Counted from the first letter of the stretch, positions 25,791 to 38,674 are shown. The stretch: 54,754 nt of DNA from Fodinibius roseus (GCF_900129315.1 NZ_FQUS01000028.1:1-54754), one strand, 5' to 3'. The notes: generated from the letters alone by a model not told the origin. Made by a program: numbers and translations.

Positions 25791-28247
25791 CTACACCGTA
25801 GCGTCCTCCTCTTCGTTGACTACGCGCGTAATCGCAGCTATCTTGCCTTCCGAATCGAGCCGCATAATACGCACGCCCTGGGTATTGCGTCCCATGGTCC
25901 GTATGTCCCCGCAATTCATGCGAATGACTTTTCCACTTTCCGTGATAACCATAAGATCATCTTTGTCGGAAACTTCCTTGAGGGCGATCAGCTCACCGGT
26001 CTTCCCGGTCACTTTTAGGGTAATGACCCCCTTCCCGCCACGACTCTGCTCGCGATAATCTTCTACCAGCGATCGTTTTCCGTAGCCGTTTTCAGAGATC
26101 GCCAGGACCGTGGCTTCATGGGTATTCTTGATAACGACCATATCAACCAGCTCATTATCCTTGCCCAGGCTCATGCCCTTGACCCCTGACGTGTTACGTC
26201 CCATATCACGGACCTCATTCTCGTGGAAGCGGATCGCGCGGCCCTTCCGGTTGGCCAGAATAATGTTACTCTCACCATCGGTCAGCGCCGCTTCCAGAAG
26301 CGCGTCATTATCATTAATATTGATACCGATGATGCCGTTGCTGCGGGGACGGCTGTAGGCCTCCAGGGAAGTTTTCTTCACTTTCCCCTCCCGGGTGGCC
26401 ATCATGATATAATGGTTGTTAATGTACTCTTCATCCTCAAGTGTTTTAACCGGCACAAACGTTTTAATCGCATCATCTTTATCGATTTCGATGAGATTAA
26501 CAATCGCACGTCCCCGTGACAGCCGCGAGCCTTCGGGTATTTCGTAGACCTTCAGCCAGTAACACTGGCCCTTTTCGGTAAAGAATAAAATATAGTTATG
26601 GTTCGTGGCCACAAAGAGATGCTCTACATATTCATCATCCTTGGTAGTGGTTCCCTTCATGCCCTTTCCTCCGCGCTTCTGTCGCCGGTACCCGCTGAGC
26701 GGCATACGTTTAATGAACCCTTTATTGTTAATGGTAACGACCACATCCTCGTCGGCAATCATATCCTCCACGCTGAAGTCTTCAGCGGAATGCACGATCT
26801 GCGTGCGTCGCTCGTCCCCATACCGTTTCTTAAGTTCCAGCAGCTCTTCCTTGATGATATCCGTCTGCCTGTTGCGATCAGAAAGGATATTGCGATACTC
26901 GGCAATCTTATCTGCAATCTCGCCGTATTCCAGCTCAACTTTATCGCGCTCAAGACCCGTCAGCTTCTGCAGGCGCATGTCCAGAATGGCCTTCGCCTGG
27001 ATATCCGTCAGCGCAAACTTCCGGCGCAGTGCTTTATTTGCTTCCTTGGGACTGTCCGAAGCGCGGATCGTTTTAATAACCTCATCCAGATCGTCGAGCG
27101 CTATTTTCAGTCCTTCTAAAATATGGGCCCGTGCTTCCGCCTGGTCCAGATCGTAGAGCGTACGGCGGATAATAATTTCAATCCGGTGTTCCACATAGTG
27201 AAAGATCAGTTCCTTCAGCGGCATCACCTTGGGACGACCTTTCACCAGGGCAAGGCTGATAACGCCAAAGGTGGTCTGCATCTGCGTATACTTGTACAGC
27301 TGATTCAGCACAATCCCGGCATTCGCGCTTCGCTTCAGGACCACCACGATACGCATCCCCTCGCGGTCGGATTCGTCGCGGATTTCAGAAATATCCTCAA
27401 TTTTTTCGTTTTCGACGTGACGCGCAATCTTTTTGACCAGCGTCGTCTTATTTACCTGGTACGGGATCTCGGTGATAACGATCTGCTCGCGTCCCCGCCG
27501 CAGTTCCTCCGTCGTACAGCGGGCACGCAGCGTAATTTTACCGCGTCCCGTTTCATAGGCCTCCTTTACGCCCCCGTATCCATAGATAATACCACCGGTG
27601 GGAAAGTCCGGAGCTGAAATATGCTCCATCAGTTCCTCGCATTCGATATCCGGGTTTTCAATATAAGCTACAATCCCGTCGATGGTCTCCCTGATGTTGT
27701 GGGGAGCCATATTGGTCGCCATCCCCACGGCAATCCCGGAAGCACCGTTCAACAGCATGTTGGGCAGCATTCCGGGCATGACCGTCGGCTCCTGGAGGGT
27801 GTCGTCGAAGTTATTCTGGTAGTCGACCGTCTCTTTGTTGATATCGGTCAGCATCTCTTCGGCAATACGCTCCATACGAACTTCCGTATAACGCATGGCC
27901 GCTGCGCTGTCGCCGTCAATGGATCCGAAGTTCCCCTGTCCGTCCACCAGCGGGTATCGCAGGGAGAAATCCTGCACCATCCGCACAATGGAATCATAGA
28001 CGGCAGAGTCGCCGTGCGGGTGATACTTCCCCAGTACCTCACCCACAATCCGGGCACTCTTTTTATAGTTCCGGTTGTGGAGCATGCCCAGCTCGCTCAT
28101 CCCATAAAGAATACGCCGGTGAACCGGTTTGAGTCCGTCACGGACATCAGGCAGGGCACGAGACACAATAACCGACATCGAATAATCGATGTACGCCGAC
28201 TGCATCTCATCTTCAATAGTAACAGGTATAATTTTTTCTCGAGCCAT
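25791..28247 (-). CDS. gyrA: DNA gyrase subunit A
   Basis: An 818-residue type IIA topoisomerase subunit. The active-site Tyr120 is in [11 protein letters not shown]. The quinolone-resistance region [10 protein letters not shown] has Ser81 and Asp85, the sensitive-type residues at the positions equivalent to Ser83/Asp87 of E. coli. The GyrA box is represented by [13 protein letters not shown] near residue 535, and beta-pinwheel repeats follow to the acidic end. It pairs with gyrB encoded 60 bases upstream on the same strand, and the two probably share a promoter in the gyrB leader. Confidence 0.97.
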   Translation of the reverse strand: MAREKIIPVTIEDEMQSAYIDYSMSVIVSRALPDVRDGLKPVHRRILYGMSELGMLHNRNYKKSARIVGEVLGKYHPHGDSAVYDSIVRMVQDFSLRYPLVDGQGNFGSIDGDSAAAMRYTEVRMERIAEEMLTDINKETVDYQNNFDDTLQEPTVMPGMLPNMLLNGASGIAVGMATNMAPHNIRETIDGIVAYIENPDIECEELMEHISAPDFPTGGIIYGYGGVKEAYETGRGKITLRARCTTEELRRGREQIVITEIPYQVNKTTLVKKIARHVENEKIEDISEIRDESDREGMRIVVVLKRSANAGIVLNQLYKYTQMQTTFGVISLALVKGRPKVMPLKELIFHYVEHRIEIIIRRTLYDLDQAEARAHILEGLKIALDDLDEVIKTIRASDSPKEANKALRRKFALTDIQAKAILDMRLQKLTGLERDKVELEYGEIADKIAEYRNILSDRNRQTDIIKEELLELKKRYGDERRTQIVHSAEDFSVEDMIADEDVVVTINNKGFIKRMPLSGYRRQKRGGKGMKGTTTKDDEYVEHLFVATNHNYILFFTEKGQCYWLKVYEIPEGSRLSRGRAIVNLIEIDKDDAIKTFVPVKTLEDEEYINNHYIMMATREGKVKKTSLEAYSRPRSNGIIGININDNDALLEAALTDGESNIILANRKGRAIRFHENEVRDMGRNTSGVKGMSLGKDNELVDMVVIKNTHEATVLAISENGYGKRSLVEDYREQSRGGKGVITLKVTGKTGELIALKEVSDKDDLMVITESGKVIRMNCGDIRTMGRNTQGVRIMRLDSEGKIAAITRVVNEEEDATV

Positions 28248-28307
28248 GAATACGTTCTTCTAAGTCAGTTGAAAATAAAATTATAAAGATAAGTTCACTT
28301 CGAATCG

Positions 28308-30522
<2,215 letters not shown>

Positions 30523-30768
30523 ATGGCACGCAAAGATGATATTACCGGCAAAGGAGCATTAAACGGTTACCGGTCCTCCAAGTCGAACAACAAAACGAAG
30601 CATAAGTTTCAGCAGAACCTGCAAAAGAAACGGTTTTATGTTCCCGAGGAAGATAAGTGGGTCACATTAAAGGTTTCTGCCAAGACGCTTCGCACGATTA
30701 ATAAAAAGGGCATTAGTGCCGTTTTAAAAGAAGCCAGGAAAAAAGGAACTCTTTTAAAAGACGTATAG
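30523..30768 (+). CDS. rpmB: Ribosomal protein bL28
   Basis: An 81-residue basic ribosomal protein of the large subunit. The conserved regions are the N-terminal [19 protein letters not shown] and RRFYVPEE-type segment ([19 protein letters not shown]), followed by [13 protein letters not shown]. It is first of a three-gene ribosomal cluster with rpmG 4 bases downstream and a DUF4295 gene after that. Confidence 0.96.
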   Translation: MARKDDITGKGALNGYRSSKSNNKTKHKFQQNLQKKRFYVPEEDKWVTLKVSAKTLRTINKKGISAVLKEARKKGTLLKDV

Positions 30769-30772
30769 CATT

Positions 30773-30937
30773 ATGGCAAAAGGAAACAGAATTCAAGTTA
30801 TTTTAGAGTGCACGGAAAAACCGGGATCTTCCCGATATGTTACGACAAAAAACCGTCGTAATAGTCCTGATCGGATTGAGCTCAAAAAGTACAACCCGGT
30901 GCTTCGCAAGCACACTGTTCATAAAGAAATCAAATAG
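30773..30937 (+). CDS. rpmG: Ribosomal protein bL33
   Basis: A 54-residue protein read directly from the sequence. Its start is [15 protein letters not shown], and [20 protein letters not shown] is a classic L33 block. The family's zinc-binding CxxC pairs are absent, with only one Cys present, so this is the zinc-free form. It lies between rpmB (4 bases upstream) and the DUF4295 gene (15 bases downstream). Confidence 0.95.
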   Translation: MAKGNRIQVILECTEKPGSSRYVTTKNRRNSPDRIELKKYNPVLRKHTVHKEIK

Positions 30938-30952
30938 TAAACGATTAGGATC

Positions 30953-31123
30953 ATGGCGAAAAAACAAGTTTTTGGAACGCAGACCCAGAATAAGAACGAG
31001 GCCGACCGTCGCATGGTAAAGGTGATTGTTGCGAAGAAGACGGCCAACAACAAGTTCGGCTATAAGGAAGCCATTGTTGAGCAAGACGACGTGCAAGACT
31101 TCATCAAAGCCAATAAAGAGTAA
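30953..31123 (+). CDS. DUF4295 family small protein
   Basis: A 56-residue basic protein starting MAKKQVFGTQTQNKNEADRR and continuing with VKVIVAKKTANNKFGYKE. It matches the DUF4295 family that follows rpmB-rpmG in Bacteroidota and relatives. Its position and charge suggest a ribosome-associated role, which is inference. It is the last gene of the cluster, followed by a terminator. Confidence 0.88.
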   Translation: MAKKQVFGTQTQNKNEADRRMVKVIVAKKTANNKFGYKEAIVEQDDVQDFIKANKE

Positions 31124-31147
31124 TAACATTCTTTATGCTGTCGGAAG

Positions 31148-31184
31148 AGGTTGCACTCGTTTTACGGGTGGAACCTTTTTTTTT
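31148..31184 (+). terminator. Terminator of the rpmB-rpmG-DUF4295 cluster
   Basis: AGGTTGCACTCG (31148-31159) pairs with CGGGTGGAACCT ending at 31176, with one mismatch and one wobble, followed by eight T. It ends the ribosomal-protein transcript 24 bases after the last stop codon. Confidence 0.85.
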
Positions 31185-31247
31185 GAAGGGTACGCCAATA
31201 CAGGCAGATCAACTCTATTTACAACATGATAACACCAGCATTGAATT

Positions 31248-31703
31248 ATGGCACTTAAAGACCGGATCATGGCCGACCTCAAAGAGGCTATGAAAAACAA
31301 AGAGCAGGAACGCTTGCGCGTGCTGCGATCCCTGAAAGCCAATCTTCTGGAACGCGAAATCAGCGAGCGTAAAGACGGGGAGGCTTCGTTATCCGATGAG
31401 CAGACTATTGAAGTATTGATGAAGGCCGCCAAACAGCGAAAAGAGTCTATTGAACAGTTTAGCGAGGGGGGCCGCGAGGACCTGGTCGCATCCGAAAAAG
31501 CAGAGCTTGAGATTATTAACAGCTATCTGCCGGAGATGCTTTCGGAGGAAGAGGTGCGTGAAGTCGCCCGTGATAAAATAGCGCAGCTGGGCGCGGAGAA
31601 TATGGCCGACATGGGCAAAGTTATGGGCGCCATGATGCAGGAGCTGAAGGGCAAAGCCGAAGGATCGCTGGTGAGCAAAGTCGTTAAAGAAGAACTTTCC
31701 TGA
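31248..31703 (+). CDS. yqeY: GatB/YqeY domain protein
   Basis: A 151-residue helical protein of the GatB/YqeY family, homologous to the C-terminal domain of the tRNA-dependent amidotransferase subunit GatB. Conserved features include MKNKEQERLRVLRSLKANL, the KAAKQRKESIEQF block and YLPEMLSEEEV. The tail has the GKVMGAMM segment. It probably binds tRNA, but no reaction is assigned to stand-alone members. cvpA starts 12 bases downstream, so the two are in one operon. Confidence 0.92.
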   Translation: MALKDRIMADLKEAMKNKEQERLRVLRSLKANLLEREISERKDGEASLSDEQTIEVLMKAAKQRKESIEQFSEGGREDLVASEKAELEIINSYLPEMLSEEEVREVARDKIAQLGAENMADMGKVMGAMMQELKGKAEGSLVSKVVKEELS

Positions 31704-31715
31704 TAAGACGACGGT

Positions 31716-32273
31716 ATGAACCTCCTGGACCTTCTGATCGTACTGCCTATTGCGTTTTTTGCCTACCGGGGCTTTAAAAACGGGCTCATACGGGAGGTAC
31801 TCAGTATTGCCGGTATTGTGCTGGGCGTATTCTTAACCTTTCGGTATATGGATGAGGCCGGGACATATATTCAGCCTTATATCGGAAGCAATGCGGAGTA
31901 TATTCCCTTTATCGCTGCCTTTATTATTTTTATCGGCACGCTGGTGGTGGTAAATATAGTGGCCGTTCTGGCCCGAAAGCTGCTCGAAACGATACGCCTT
32001 AATTTTATCAACCGGGCGACGGGACTTGCTTTCGGGGCGCTCAAATGCGGCATCATCATCAGTGCCCTGCTCCTGATGGCGGCCGGACTGAATATACCCT
32101 CGCAGGAGCTACGGGAGGACTCCACGTCCTATCCCTATGTTATCTATCTGGCTCCCTGGGCCTACGATACGGTGGCATCGGTATATCCCGGGGCCGAAGA
32201 TTTTACCGAAACGGTTCGCAAGACCCTCGATAAACACAATCCTATTACCAATTTTCCCACTTTCGAACAGTAA
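31716..32273 (+). CDS. CvpA family membrane protein
   Basis: A 185-residue protein with four hydrophobic helices. The N-terminal NLLDLLIVLPIAFFAYRGFKNGLIREVLSIAGIVLG and the later GLAFGALKCGIIISALLL are characteristic of CvpA proteins. It is an inner-membrane protein of unclear role, originally linked to colicin V production. It lies 12 bases after yqeY and 14 before tyrS on the same strand. Confidence 0.9.
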   Translation: MNLLDLLIVLPIAFFAYRGFKNGLIREVLSIAGIVLGVFLTFRYMDEAGTYIQPYIGSNAEYIPFIAAFIIFIGTLVVVNIVAVLARKLLETIRLNFINRATGLAFGALKCGIIISALLLMAAGLNIPSQELREDSTSYPYVIYLAPWAYDTVASVYPGAEDFTETVRKTLDKHNPITNFPTFEQ

Positions 32274-32287
32274 CCCTATATTATTCC

Positions 32288-33505
32288 ATGTCATTTTTAC
32301 CTGTTGACGAGCAACTCGACGTTATTAAAAGAGGCACCGTGGAAATAGTGCCGGAAGATGAGCTTGTTGAAAAGCTGAAGCATTCAAAAAAGAAAGATCA
32401 ACCCCTCAAGATAAAGCTGGGTTGCGATCCCACGCGTCCCGACCTCCACCTGGGACACTCGGTCATTCTTCGGAAGTTGCGGCAGTTCCAGGACCTGGGT
32501 CATGAGGCGATCCTCATTATCGGCGATTTTACCGCTCTGATCGGGGACCCGACGGGACAGAATGAAACGCGTCCCCCTCTCAGCCGCGAAGAGATCCGGG
32601 AAAACGCGTCCACCTACCTGGATCAGGCCACGCAGATCCTGGACGAATCGCAGACCTCAATCGTCTATAATTCCGAGTGGCTGGGGACCATGGGCTTTGA
32701 AGATGTTATCAAGCTGTCTTCGAAGCTAACAGTGGCACAGATGATCGAGCGGGATGATTTTTCCAAACGCTATAACAATAACGAGCCTATTTCCCTGCAC
32801 GAGTTTCTCTACCCGCTGGCGCAGGGACAGGATTCGGTGCATCTGCATTCGGATGTGGAGCTGGGCGGCACCGACCAGAAGTTCAACCTGCTGGTGGGAC
32901 GCCAGCTCCAGAAGGATGACGGACAGGAGCCGCAAATCGCCCTCATGATGCCGCTGCTGGTAGGCACCGACGGCACCAAAAAAATGTCGAAGTCATACGA
33001 CAATTACATCGGTATTACCGAGCCTGCCAATGACATGTACGGCAAAGTGCTTTCCATTCCCGACGACCTCATTTATCCCTGGTTTGAGCTGCTTACCGAC
33101 ATTCCGGTGGACGAGCTCCCCGGGTACCAGCGAAAAGCGCAGGCAGACCCGCGCAATACCAAGCATGAGCTGGCCCTGACCATCACCCGGATGTATCACG
33201 GGAAGGAGCAGGCAGAGGCCGCCCGCACCCATTTCGAACAGACGGTCATCGGCAATGCCGTCCCCGATGACGCCCCCACCCTCCGGTATGAGGCCGGAAC
33301 CGAAGTGCGCCTGCTGGATATCGTTTCCGAGGCCGGATTTACTTCCAGCAACGGGGAAACCAAGCGCCTGATCAAGCAGGGCGGCATCTCTGTCAATGAT
33401 GAAAAGATATCTGATAAAGGCTACCGGGTGACGTTCGGAGAGGATACGGAATTCACGCTCAAAGTCGGCAAGCGGAATTATGCTATTGTAAAAAGTAAGC
33501 AGTGA
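32288..33505 (+). CDS. tyrS: Tyrosyl-tRNA synthetase
   Basis: A 405-residue class I synthetase. The HIGH-type motif is DLHLGHSVI near residue 54 and the KMSKS motif is KKMSKSYDN near residue 235. The C-terminal S4 RNA-binding domain follows (VRLLDIVSEAG, TKRLIKQGGISVND). The size and lack of the long TyrRS insertion suit the bacterial TyrZ-like form. It is the last gene of the yqeY-cvpA-tyrS unit. Confidence 0.95.
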   Translation: MSFLPVDEQLDVIKRGTVEIVPEDELVEKLKHSKKKDQPLKIKLGCDPTRPDLHLGHSVILRKLRQFQDLGHEAILIIGDFTALIGDPTGQNETRPPLSREEIRENASTYLDQATQILDESQTSIVYNSEWLGTMGFEDVIKLSSKLTVAQMIERDDFSKRYNNNEPISLHEFLYPLAQGQDSVHLHSDVELGGTDQKFNLLVGRQLQKDDGQEPQIALMMPLLVGTDGTKKMSKSYDNYIGITEPANDMYGKVLSIPDDLIYPWFELLTDIPVDELPGYQRKAQADPRNTKHELALTITRMYHGKEQAEAARTHFEQTVIGNAVPDDAPTLRYEAGTEVRLLDIVSEAGFTSSNGETKRLIKQGGISVNDEKISDKGYRVTFGEDTEFTLKVGKRNYAIVKSKQ

Positions 33506-33721
33506 AAAATATTCTTGGACTCGACCTTCTCTCTCATCTTAAATTCCTTTTTCCCACGGACAACCGGAAACGATCAGAAGTGACCTGCAAGTGTTTTGCT
33601 ATGCTATCAAAACCAGACAAAGCACGGTTGTTAAATCTCTTTTCTTCTCGCTTTTAAAGCGACCTATTGGGGAATAAGCGACAGCGAAAACCAAAATCTC
33701 ATTTCTCAAAACTACAGACAC

Positions 33722-34489
33722 ATGCTCAAAATATCCTCCCTCAACGTCAACGGCATTCGAGCGGCGCAACGCAGGGGCTTTACGGACTGGGTATCCCGGG
33801 GCAGGCCCGATATTATCTGTCTCCAGGAGCTTCGGGCCATGGAACACCAGGTGCCGGACCCGGTCCGGGATATGGACTATCACGACATTTATCACACGGC
33901 CGAAAAGAAAGGCTATTCCGGGGTGGGCATACTTTCCAGGGAAGCGCCCCTTGACGTTTGCAAAGGTATCGGCGTGGACTGGATCGACCGCGAGGGACGA
34001 GTACTGATGGCGGAGTTTGAAGAGCTCACGGTGTTCTCGATTTATGCCCCAAGCGGCACCACCGGCGATGCCCGCCAAGAGCTAAAAATGGACTTCCTGG
34101 AGGCCTTTCTTCCTTTTGCCCGGCAATATCTTAACCGTGACAAGCCCGTCGTTTTTTGCGGCGACTTTAACATCTGTCACACGTCCATCGATATCCATAA
34201 TCCCAGGCGGAACAGGAACACTTCGGGATTCCTTCCCGAAGAGCGCGCATGGGTGACGGAGCTGCTCGAAACCGGTTTCGAGGATGTCTATCGTCGCCTC
34301 CATGAGGGGGAGCCCGACCTGTACAGCTGGTGGAGCTACCGCGCGGCCTCCAAGGAGCGAAATAAAGGATGGCGTATTGATTACCATATAAGCTCCCCGG
34401 AGCTGCTGGAGGCCGCTCAAAAAGCAACCATAGAAATGGAGTGGGACCTCTCTGACCATGCCCCCGTTACCATCCATTATAGTATTTAA
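33722..34489 (+). CDS. xth: Exodeoxyribonuclease III / AP endonuclease
   Basis: A 255-residue metal-dependent DNA repair nuclease of the EEP fold. Visible active-site motifs are the N-terminal LNVNGIRAAQRRGF, DIICLQELR (metal-binding Glu), GDFNICH, KGWRIDYHI and SDHAPVTI. It acts on abasic sites and 3' ends. It follows tyrS by 216 bases and precedes a MarR gene. Confidence 0.95.
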   Translation: MLKISSLNVNGIRAAQRRGFTDWVSRGRPDIICLQELRAMEHQVPDPVRDMDYHDIYHTAEKKGYSGVGILSREAPLDVCKGIGVDWIDREGRVLMAEFEELTVFSIYAPSGTTGDARQELKMDFLEAFLPFARQYLNRDKPVVFCGDFNICHTSIDIHNPRRNRNTSGFLPEERAWVTELLETGFEDVYRRLHEGEPDLYSWWSYRAASKERNKGWRIDYHISSPELLEAAQKATIEMEWDLSDHAPVTIHYSI

Positions 34490-34560
34490 TATATTTGGTA
34501 TACAAAGTTGTATATTGATACATTATAAAATCATCTTATATAACAGATTTTTCTAAGCTA

Positions 34561-35019
34561 ATGGGCACGCATTACAAAGGAAGCAAAAAAGAGGTCAAAA
34601 CGTTAAATGCATTTATCAAGCTGATGCGTGCATCGGAGTCAATAAGTAATCGCCTGAATCGCCGGCTCGCTGAGCAGGATCTTACTGTCAGTCAATTCGG
34701 GGTATTGGAAGCGCTCCTTCATTTGGGGCCCCTTAATCAGAAAGCGCTGGGGGAAAAATTGCTCAAGAGCGGGGGCAACATCACGCTGGTTGTGGACAAT
34801 CTGGAAAAAAGTGGCTGGGTGGAGCGCCAGCAAAATCCCAAAGACCGCCGATCGATGCTTATTCACCTGACCGAAGAGGGAGAAGATTTGATCAGCTCCT
34901 ACTTCCCTCAGCACCTCGACAATATTATGCAGGAGTTTAAGTGCCTCTCCCATGATGAGCTGGACCAGCTGGCCGAGATGTGCAAAAAAATCGGCCTGCA
35001 GGATCCAAACAATAAGTAG
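34561..35019 (+). CDS. MarR family transcriptional regulator
   Basis: A 152-residue winged-helix regulator. The DNA-binding core is LTVSQFGVLEALLHLGPLNQKALGEKLLKSGGNITLVVDNLEKSGWV, and the wing is NPKDRRSMLIHLTEEG. N- and C-terminal helices form the dimer domain. It is probably a repressor that responds to small phenolic or oxidative ligands. Its target is not shown; no divergent gene abuts it. Confidence 0.92.
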   Translation: MGTHYKGSKKEVKTLNAFIKLMRASESISNRLNRRLAEQDLTVSQFGVLEALLHLGPLNQKALGEKLLKSGGNITLVVDNLEKSGWVERQQNPKDRRSMLIHLTEEGEDLISSYFPQHLDNIMQEFKCLSHDELDQLAEMCKKIGLQDPNNK

Positions 35020-35090
35020 CGCCCTTCTAAGTTATACAAGTGGGAATTGAGAGCAACATCTCAATTAGTGAGTAGCTTCATAAACCCTCC

Positions 35091-35121
35091 GGGGGTGGGC
35101 TTAACCGCCCATCCCCTTTTT
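35091..35121 (+). terminator. Terminator after the MarR gene
   Basis: GGGGGTGGGC (35091-35100) pairs with GCCCATCCCC (35107-35116), with one wobble, and a run of T follows. A second hairpin, AATTGAGA/TCTCAATT, lies just upstream at 35045-35066. Confidence 0.85.
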
Positions 35122-35257
35122 ACGGGCATGCGGCCATGTCTATGCGAATTTCTTCATGGGAAATGCGAGAAGAAGCAAGATCCTGCTTCCTCCAGGGAAT
35201 CGGACTTAAAGGGGAGGGGTAGAGACGATTTGAGCCATATTTTTGGGTCTTTCGACT

Positions 35258-36484
35258 CTAATCATATCTAATCGCCTCTGCCGGAGCCACCGATGCCGCA
35301 CGCCGGGCAGGGTACCAGCTGGCCAGCAGGCAAAGCAGCAGGCTGCCCGCCAGCACAATACTCACATCCACCACTTCTATACTTACCGGGTACGCATCTA
35401 TAATAAAAGCCGACGAGAGCTTAATCAGTCCGTATTGCTGCTGCATCCAGCTCAAAAGCAAGCCGAGCCCTCCACCAATAACGCAGCCGATCAGCCCGAT
35501 ATAGAGTCCCTGACGCACAAAGACATTTTTTATATCAGCCGGTGTAAAACCCATGGTCTGCAATACCCCGATATCGCGGTTTTTCTGAATAACGATCATG
35601 GTCAGGGAGCCGATAATATTCAGGACGGCCACGATTACGATAATCATAAGGATGACATAGGAGCTCCACTTTTCGAGGTACATGATATCATAGAGCGGGC
35701 GCTGCAGGTCGTACCAGGTGGAGATCTGAAAGCCTTCCCCCAGATCGGCTTTTAGCAGGTCTTTGGTTCGGTCTGCCGCCGCGGGATCTTTGAGACGAAT
35801 ATCGAGTCCCGAAACCTGATTCCGGACCTCAAAAAGACGCTGAGCGGCCTCCATGTCCACATATACAGCTGCTCCTTCTACAATCTGAATCTGTGAATAA
35901 CTTCCTCTTACCTCGAATCGATAGTTCCGGGGAAGGGAAAACTGGGTCAGGGACTTACGCATCCCGTCAGCACTTAAAATCGACACTTCATCCCCGGTGT
36001 TCAGGTTTAGTTCTCCCATCAGCTGCTCGCTCACCAGCATTCCCAGCGTGCCGTCTCGTACGCTCAGGTCCGCCGTGCCCGAGACAATATTTTCGCTCAG
36101 GTCATTAATCCGAAAAAATGCTTCCCTGTCCACCCCTTTGACCTGAACTACCTTATTATTTTCCGTATTCTGAACCATCAGGGCTTTTCCTGTCACAAAG
36201 GGGGATACGGCCGTTATTTCCGGGATACCCGACAGTGTTTTTTCTAATTCTCCGGCATAGAGAAAGGACGGTTGTTCAACCGATTCGATGCGAATGTCGG
36301 GATCGTTCTGTAGCAAGAAGCCTTTTATGACGTCAAAAAACCCGTTGAATACCGATAACACCACGATCAGCAGGGCGGTGCCAACCGTTACGCCCGCAAT
36401 ACTGATAACCGTCAATGTGGATATCAGTGAAATATGCTTCTTTGAAAAAAGATACCGCCTTGCTATAAATCCGGTTGTTTTCAT
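35258..36484 (-). CDS. LolC/LolE-type ABC transporter permease
   Basis: A 408-residue permease of the MacB/FtsX superfamily. A first helix near residues 20-50 is followed by a large MacB-like periplasmic domain, and then three helices occupy the C-terminal 150 residues. The segment RDIGVLQTMGFTPADIKNVFVRQGLYIGLIG is the conserved FtsX-type core. LolCE extracts lipoproteins from the inner membrane for transfer to the outer membrane. The ATPase partner is not adjacent here. The mscS gene lies 104 bases upstream. Confidence 0.88.
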   Translation of the reverse strand: MKTTGFIARRYLFSKKHISLISTLTVISIAGVTVGTALLIVVLSVFNGFFDVIKGFLLQNDPDIRIESVEQPSFLYAGELEKTLSGIPEITAVSPFVTGKALMVQNTENNKVVQVKGVDREAFFRINDLSENIVSGTADLSVRDGTLGMLVSEQLMGELNLNTGDEVSILSADGMRKSLTQFSLPRNYRFEVRGSYSQIQIVEGAAVYVDMEAAQRLFEVRNQVSGLDIRLKDPAAADRTKDLLKADLGEGFQISTWYDLQRPLYDIMYLEKWSSYVILMIIVIVAVLNIIGSLTMIVIQKNRDIGVLQTMGFTPADIKNVFVRQGLYIGLIGCVIGGGLGLLLSWMQQQYGLIKLSSAFIIDAYPVSIEVVDVSIVLAGSLLLCLLASWYPARRAASVAPAEAIRYD

Positions 36485-36588
36485 AGATAGAAGGAAAATA
36501 ACGATAATACGTCAGGATTACAGCTTAAAAGACAGGAGCGACCAACTCAGGTCCACAGAATTGAAACGGCCTTATACGGCGCATCAAT

Positions 36589-37470
36589 TTATTGTTGTCC
36601 GTCATCGATCGGCAGCTTCACTGAACTCCGTACATGCAGGTCGCGCTGGGGAAATGGTATCTCAATCTCATATTTTTTAAACGTCCGCACAATGGCCTGG
36701 TTGAGCTCATTTCTGATTCGCGGGTACTCCTTTACATTTCGGATCCAGGCCCGGAGCTGCATGTTCCAGGAGGAATCCCCAAACTCAATGAGATGCACTT
36801 CGGCTTCCGGTTTTTGCATTACGTTGTTATTCTCTTCAGCCACTTCTCTCATTGCCTTTAATACCGTGTCGAGATCGGACCCATAAGATACGCCTACATC
36901 GATATCCAGCCGGTAGGTGGGGTCTCCGTGAGAATAATTGATCACATCCTTGGAGACAAACTCTGAGTTCGGTACAATGATAAAAATATTATTGACCGTT
37001 CGCACCATGGTTGAACGAATATTGATCTCGGTAACATCCCCCTCAATATCACTTACCACAACACGGTCACCCACACTGATCGGTCGCTCAAACAGGATAA
37101 TAAGTCCCGATATAAAGTTAGCCGTTACATTTTGCAGTCCGAAACCAATCCCAACCGAAAGAAGTCCAAAGATAACGGTGAGGCTACTTAAATTAATTCC
37201 CACAAAATTGAATGAGACTAATACCCCGATGGTAATAATAGCATACTGGGTGATGCGCGAAAGCGTATAGCTGGTCCCGGCATCAATTTTGATGCGCTTG
37301 AATACGCGGCGATTCAGGGCACGCCGGGCCAAAATAGCCGCTCCGACAAAAAAGGTGATGAGCAGTAAAAAAATCAGTATCGAACCTACCGTTACCGGTG
37401 CTTCGCTGACACTAAATATGCGAAAGTTTAAAGTTTCCCGTATATAGCTGAAAACTTCTTCCCAGGTCAT
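36589..37470 (-). CDS. Small-conductance mechanosensitive channel (MscS family)
   Basis: A 293-residue channel with three N-terminal helices. The pore helix region is ITIGVLVSFNFVGINLSSLTVIFGLLSVGIGFGLQNVTANFISGLIIL, typical of TM3 of MscS. The cytoplasmic beta domain follows with RPISVGDRVVVSDIEGDVTEINIRSTMV and NSEFVSKDVINYS. It releases solutes on osmotic downshock, fitting for a salt-adapted cell. Confidence 0.93.
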   Translation of the reverse strand: MTWEEVFSYIRETLNFRIFSVSEAPVTVGSILIFLLLITFFVGAAILARRALNRRVFKRIKIDAGTSYTLSRITQYAIITIGVLVSFNFVGINLSSLTVIFGLLSVGIGFGLQNVTANFISGLIILFERPISVGDRVVVSDIEGDVTEINIRSTMVRTVNNIFIIVPNSEFVSKDVINYSHGDPTYRLDIDVGVSYGSDLDTVLKAMREVAEENNNVMQKPEAEVHLIEFGDSSWNMQLRAWIRNVKEYPRIRNELNQAIVRTFKKYEIEIPFPQRDLHVRSSVKLPIDDGQQ

Positions 37471-38113
37471 AATGCTTTACCATTCATTAATAGCATACGA
37501 TATGAAATAAGGGATTAAAGGGCTATATCACAGTACCGAATTTAAGTAATCTCCCAACTGCGAAATCCCGGCTCCCACGACGTTATCCTTAGATCGTTGA
37601 TCCTTGATTTTCCAAACTTCTCATGTAAATCAAACGATAGAGTATCATCTATGGAATAGCAAGTAGGTTTCGGTAATATACATTATCTTCCGATCACAGC
37701 ATAATATCAGTATTCCGCATTTGGTGTCGTGGTAAAACTTTTTGGCTTGTGTCCAATAAGGGGACAACTTGGATAGATGATAATTGCTCAAAAATACTAT
37801 AAAGTGGAATAGGTGAGGTATTTAAAATTGACAAAGTCCTTGTTTAAGATGTCAGGCTCAGAGGATAGTGACGACAGTTAGAAGATATGAGTCAGGCCTG
37901 GAATCTTTTGAGGTAAAGTGGATCTATATAACGTAACGCTCTGAATCCGATCACATTCGACGGACTCGCAATAGATATTGCCAAAAAGCTTCCTATTTAA
38001 AATATAATTTTTTGATACGAGCAGTGGAGAGTCATTTCCTATTGAATATACCCGCAGATTAGGCTATTATTGGCCCTTTCTCAATTTAAAAAGAAAATCT
38101 TTAAAAAAACATT
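37471..38113 (+). other. Long intergenic region upstream of adk
   Basis: About 640 bases separate the divergent mscS and adk genes. No frame on either strand has convincing protein character. The last 60 bases before adk are AT-rich. I see no repeat, RNA or clear promoter motif. Confidence 0.45.
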
Positions 38114-38674
38114 ATGCGCATCATTATATTTGGTCCCCCGGGCGCCGGAAAAGGAACACAAGCAAGTCTGATCAGCGAAGAATACGATATCCCCCATCTT
38201 TCCACAGGCAATATATTCAGGTCGGCCATCAAAAATAAAACTGAACTGGGCAAAGAAGTAAAAGCTATCCTGGACGCCGGCGATCTGGTACCTGATGAGA
38301 AAGTGGTAGACCTCGTTGAGGAAGAGCTAAAGAATGACAAATACGAGGACGGATACATCCTGGATGGATTTCCCCGCACTGTGGTCCAGGCAAAAGCCTT
38401 TGATGATCTCCTCAAAAAGAATGGTGAAACATTAACGGCATTTTTACAGCTACAGGTTCCTGAACAAGAACTTATTGAGCGAATATTAAGCCGCGGCGAA
38501 GGGAGGTCCGATGATACCAGGGATGGAGTAAAGAAAAGACTGAAGGTATACAGGGAAGAAACCGAGCCCGTTCTCGAATACTACGGGGAGAAAGGAGCCG
38601 TACACAAAGTTGACGGAACCGGATCCATTGAAGACATTTTTAACCGTATTACCACTATTCTTCCCGATAATTAA
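38114..38674 (+). CDS. adk: Adenylate kinase
   Basis: A 186-residue kinase that interconverts ATP, ADP and AMP. The P-loop is GPPGAGKGTQ (residues 7-16), AMP-binding is in HLSTGNIFR and DGFPRTVVQAKAF. The LID is short (GRSDDTRDGVKKRL) and lacks the zinc-binding Cys cluster, so it is the short form common in this phylum. Confidence 0.96.
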   Translation: MRIIIFGPPGAGKGTQASLISEEYDIPHLSTGNIFRSAIKNKTELGKEVKAILDAGDLVPDEKVVDLVEEELKNDKYEDGYILDGFPRTVVQAKAFDDLLKKNGETLTAFLQLQVPEQELIERILSRGEGRSDDTRDGVKKRLKVYREETEPVLEYYGEKGAVHKVDGTGSIEDIFNRITTILPDN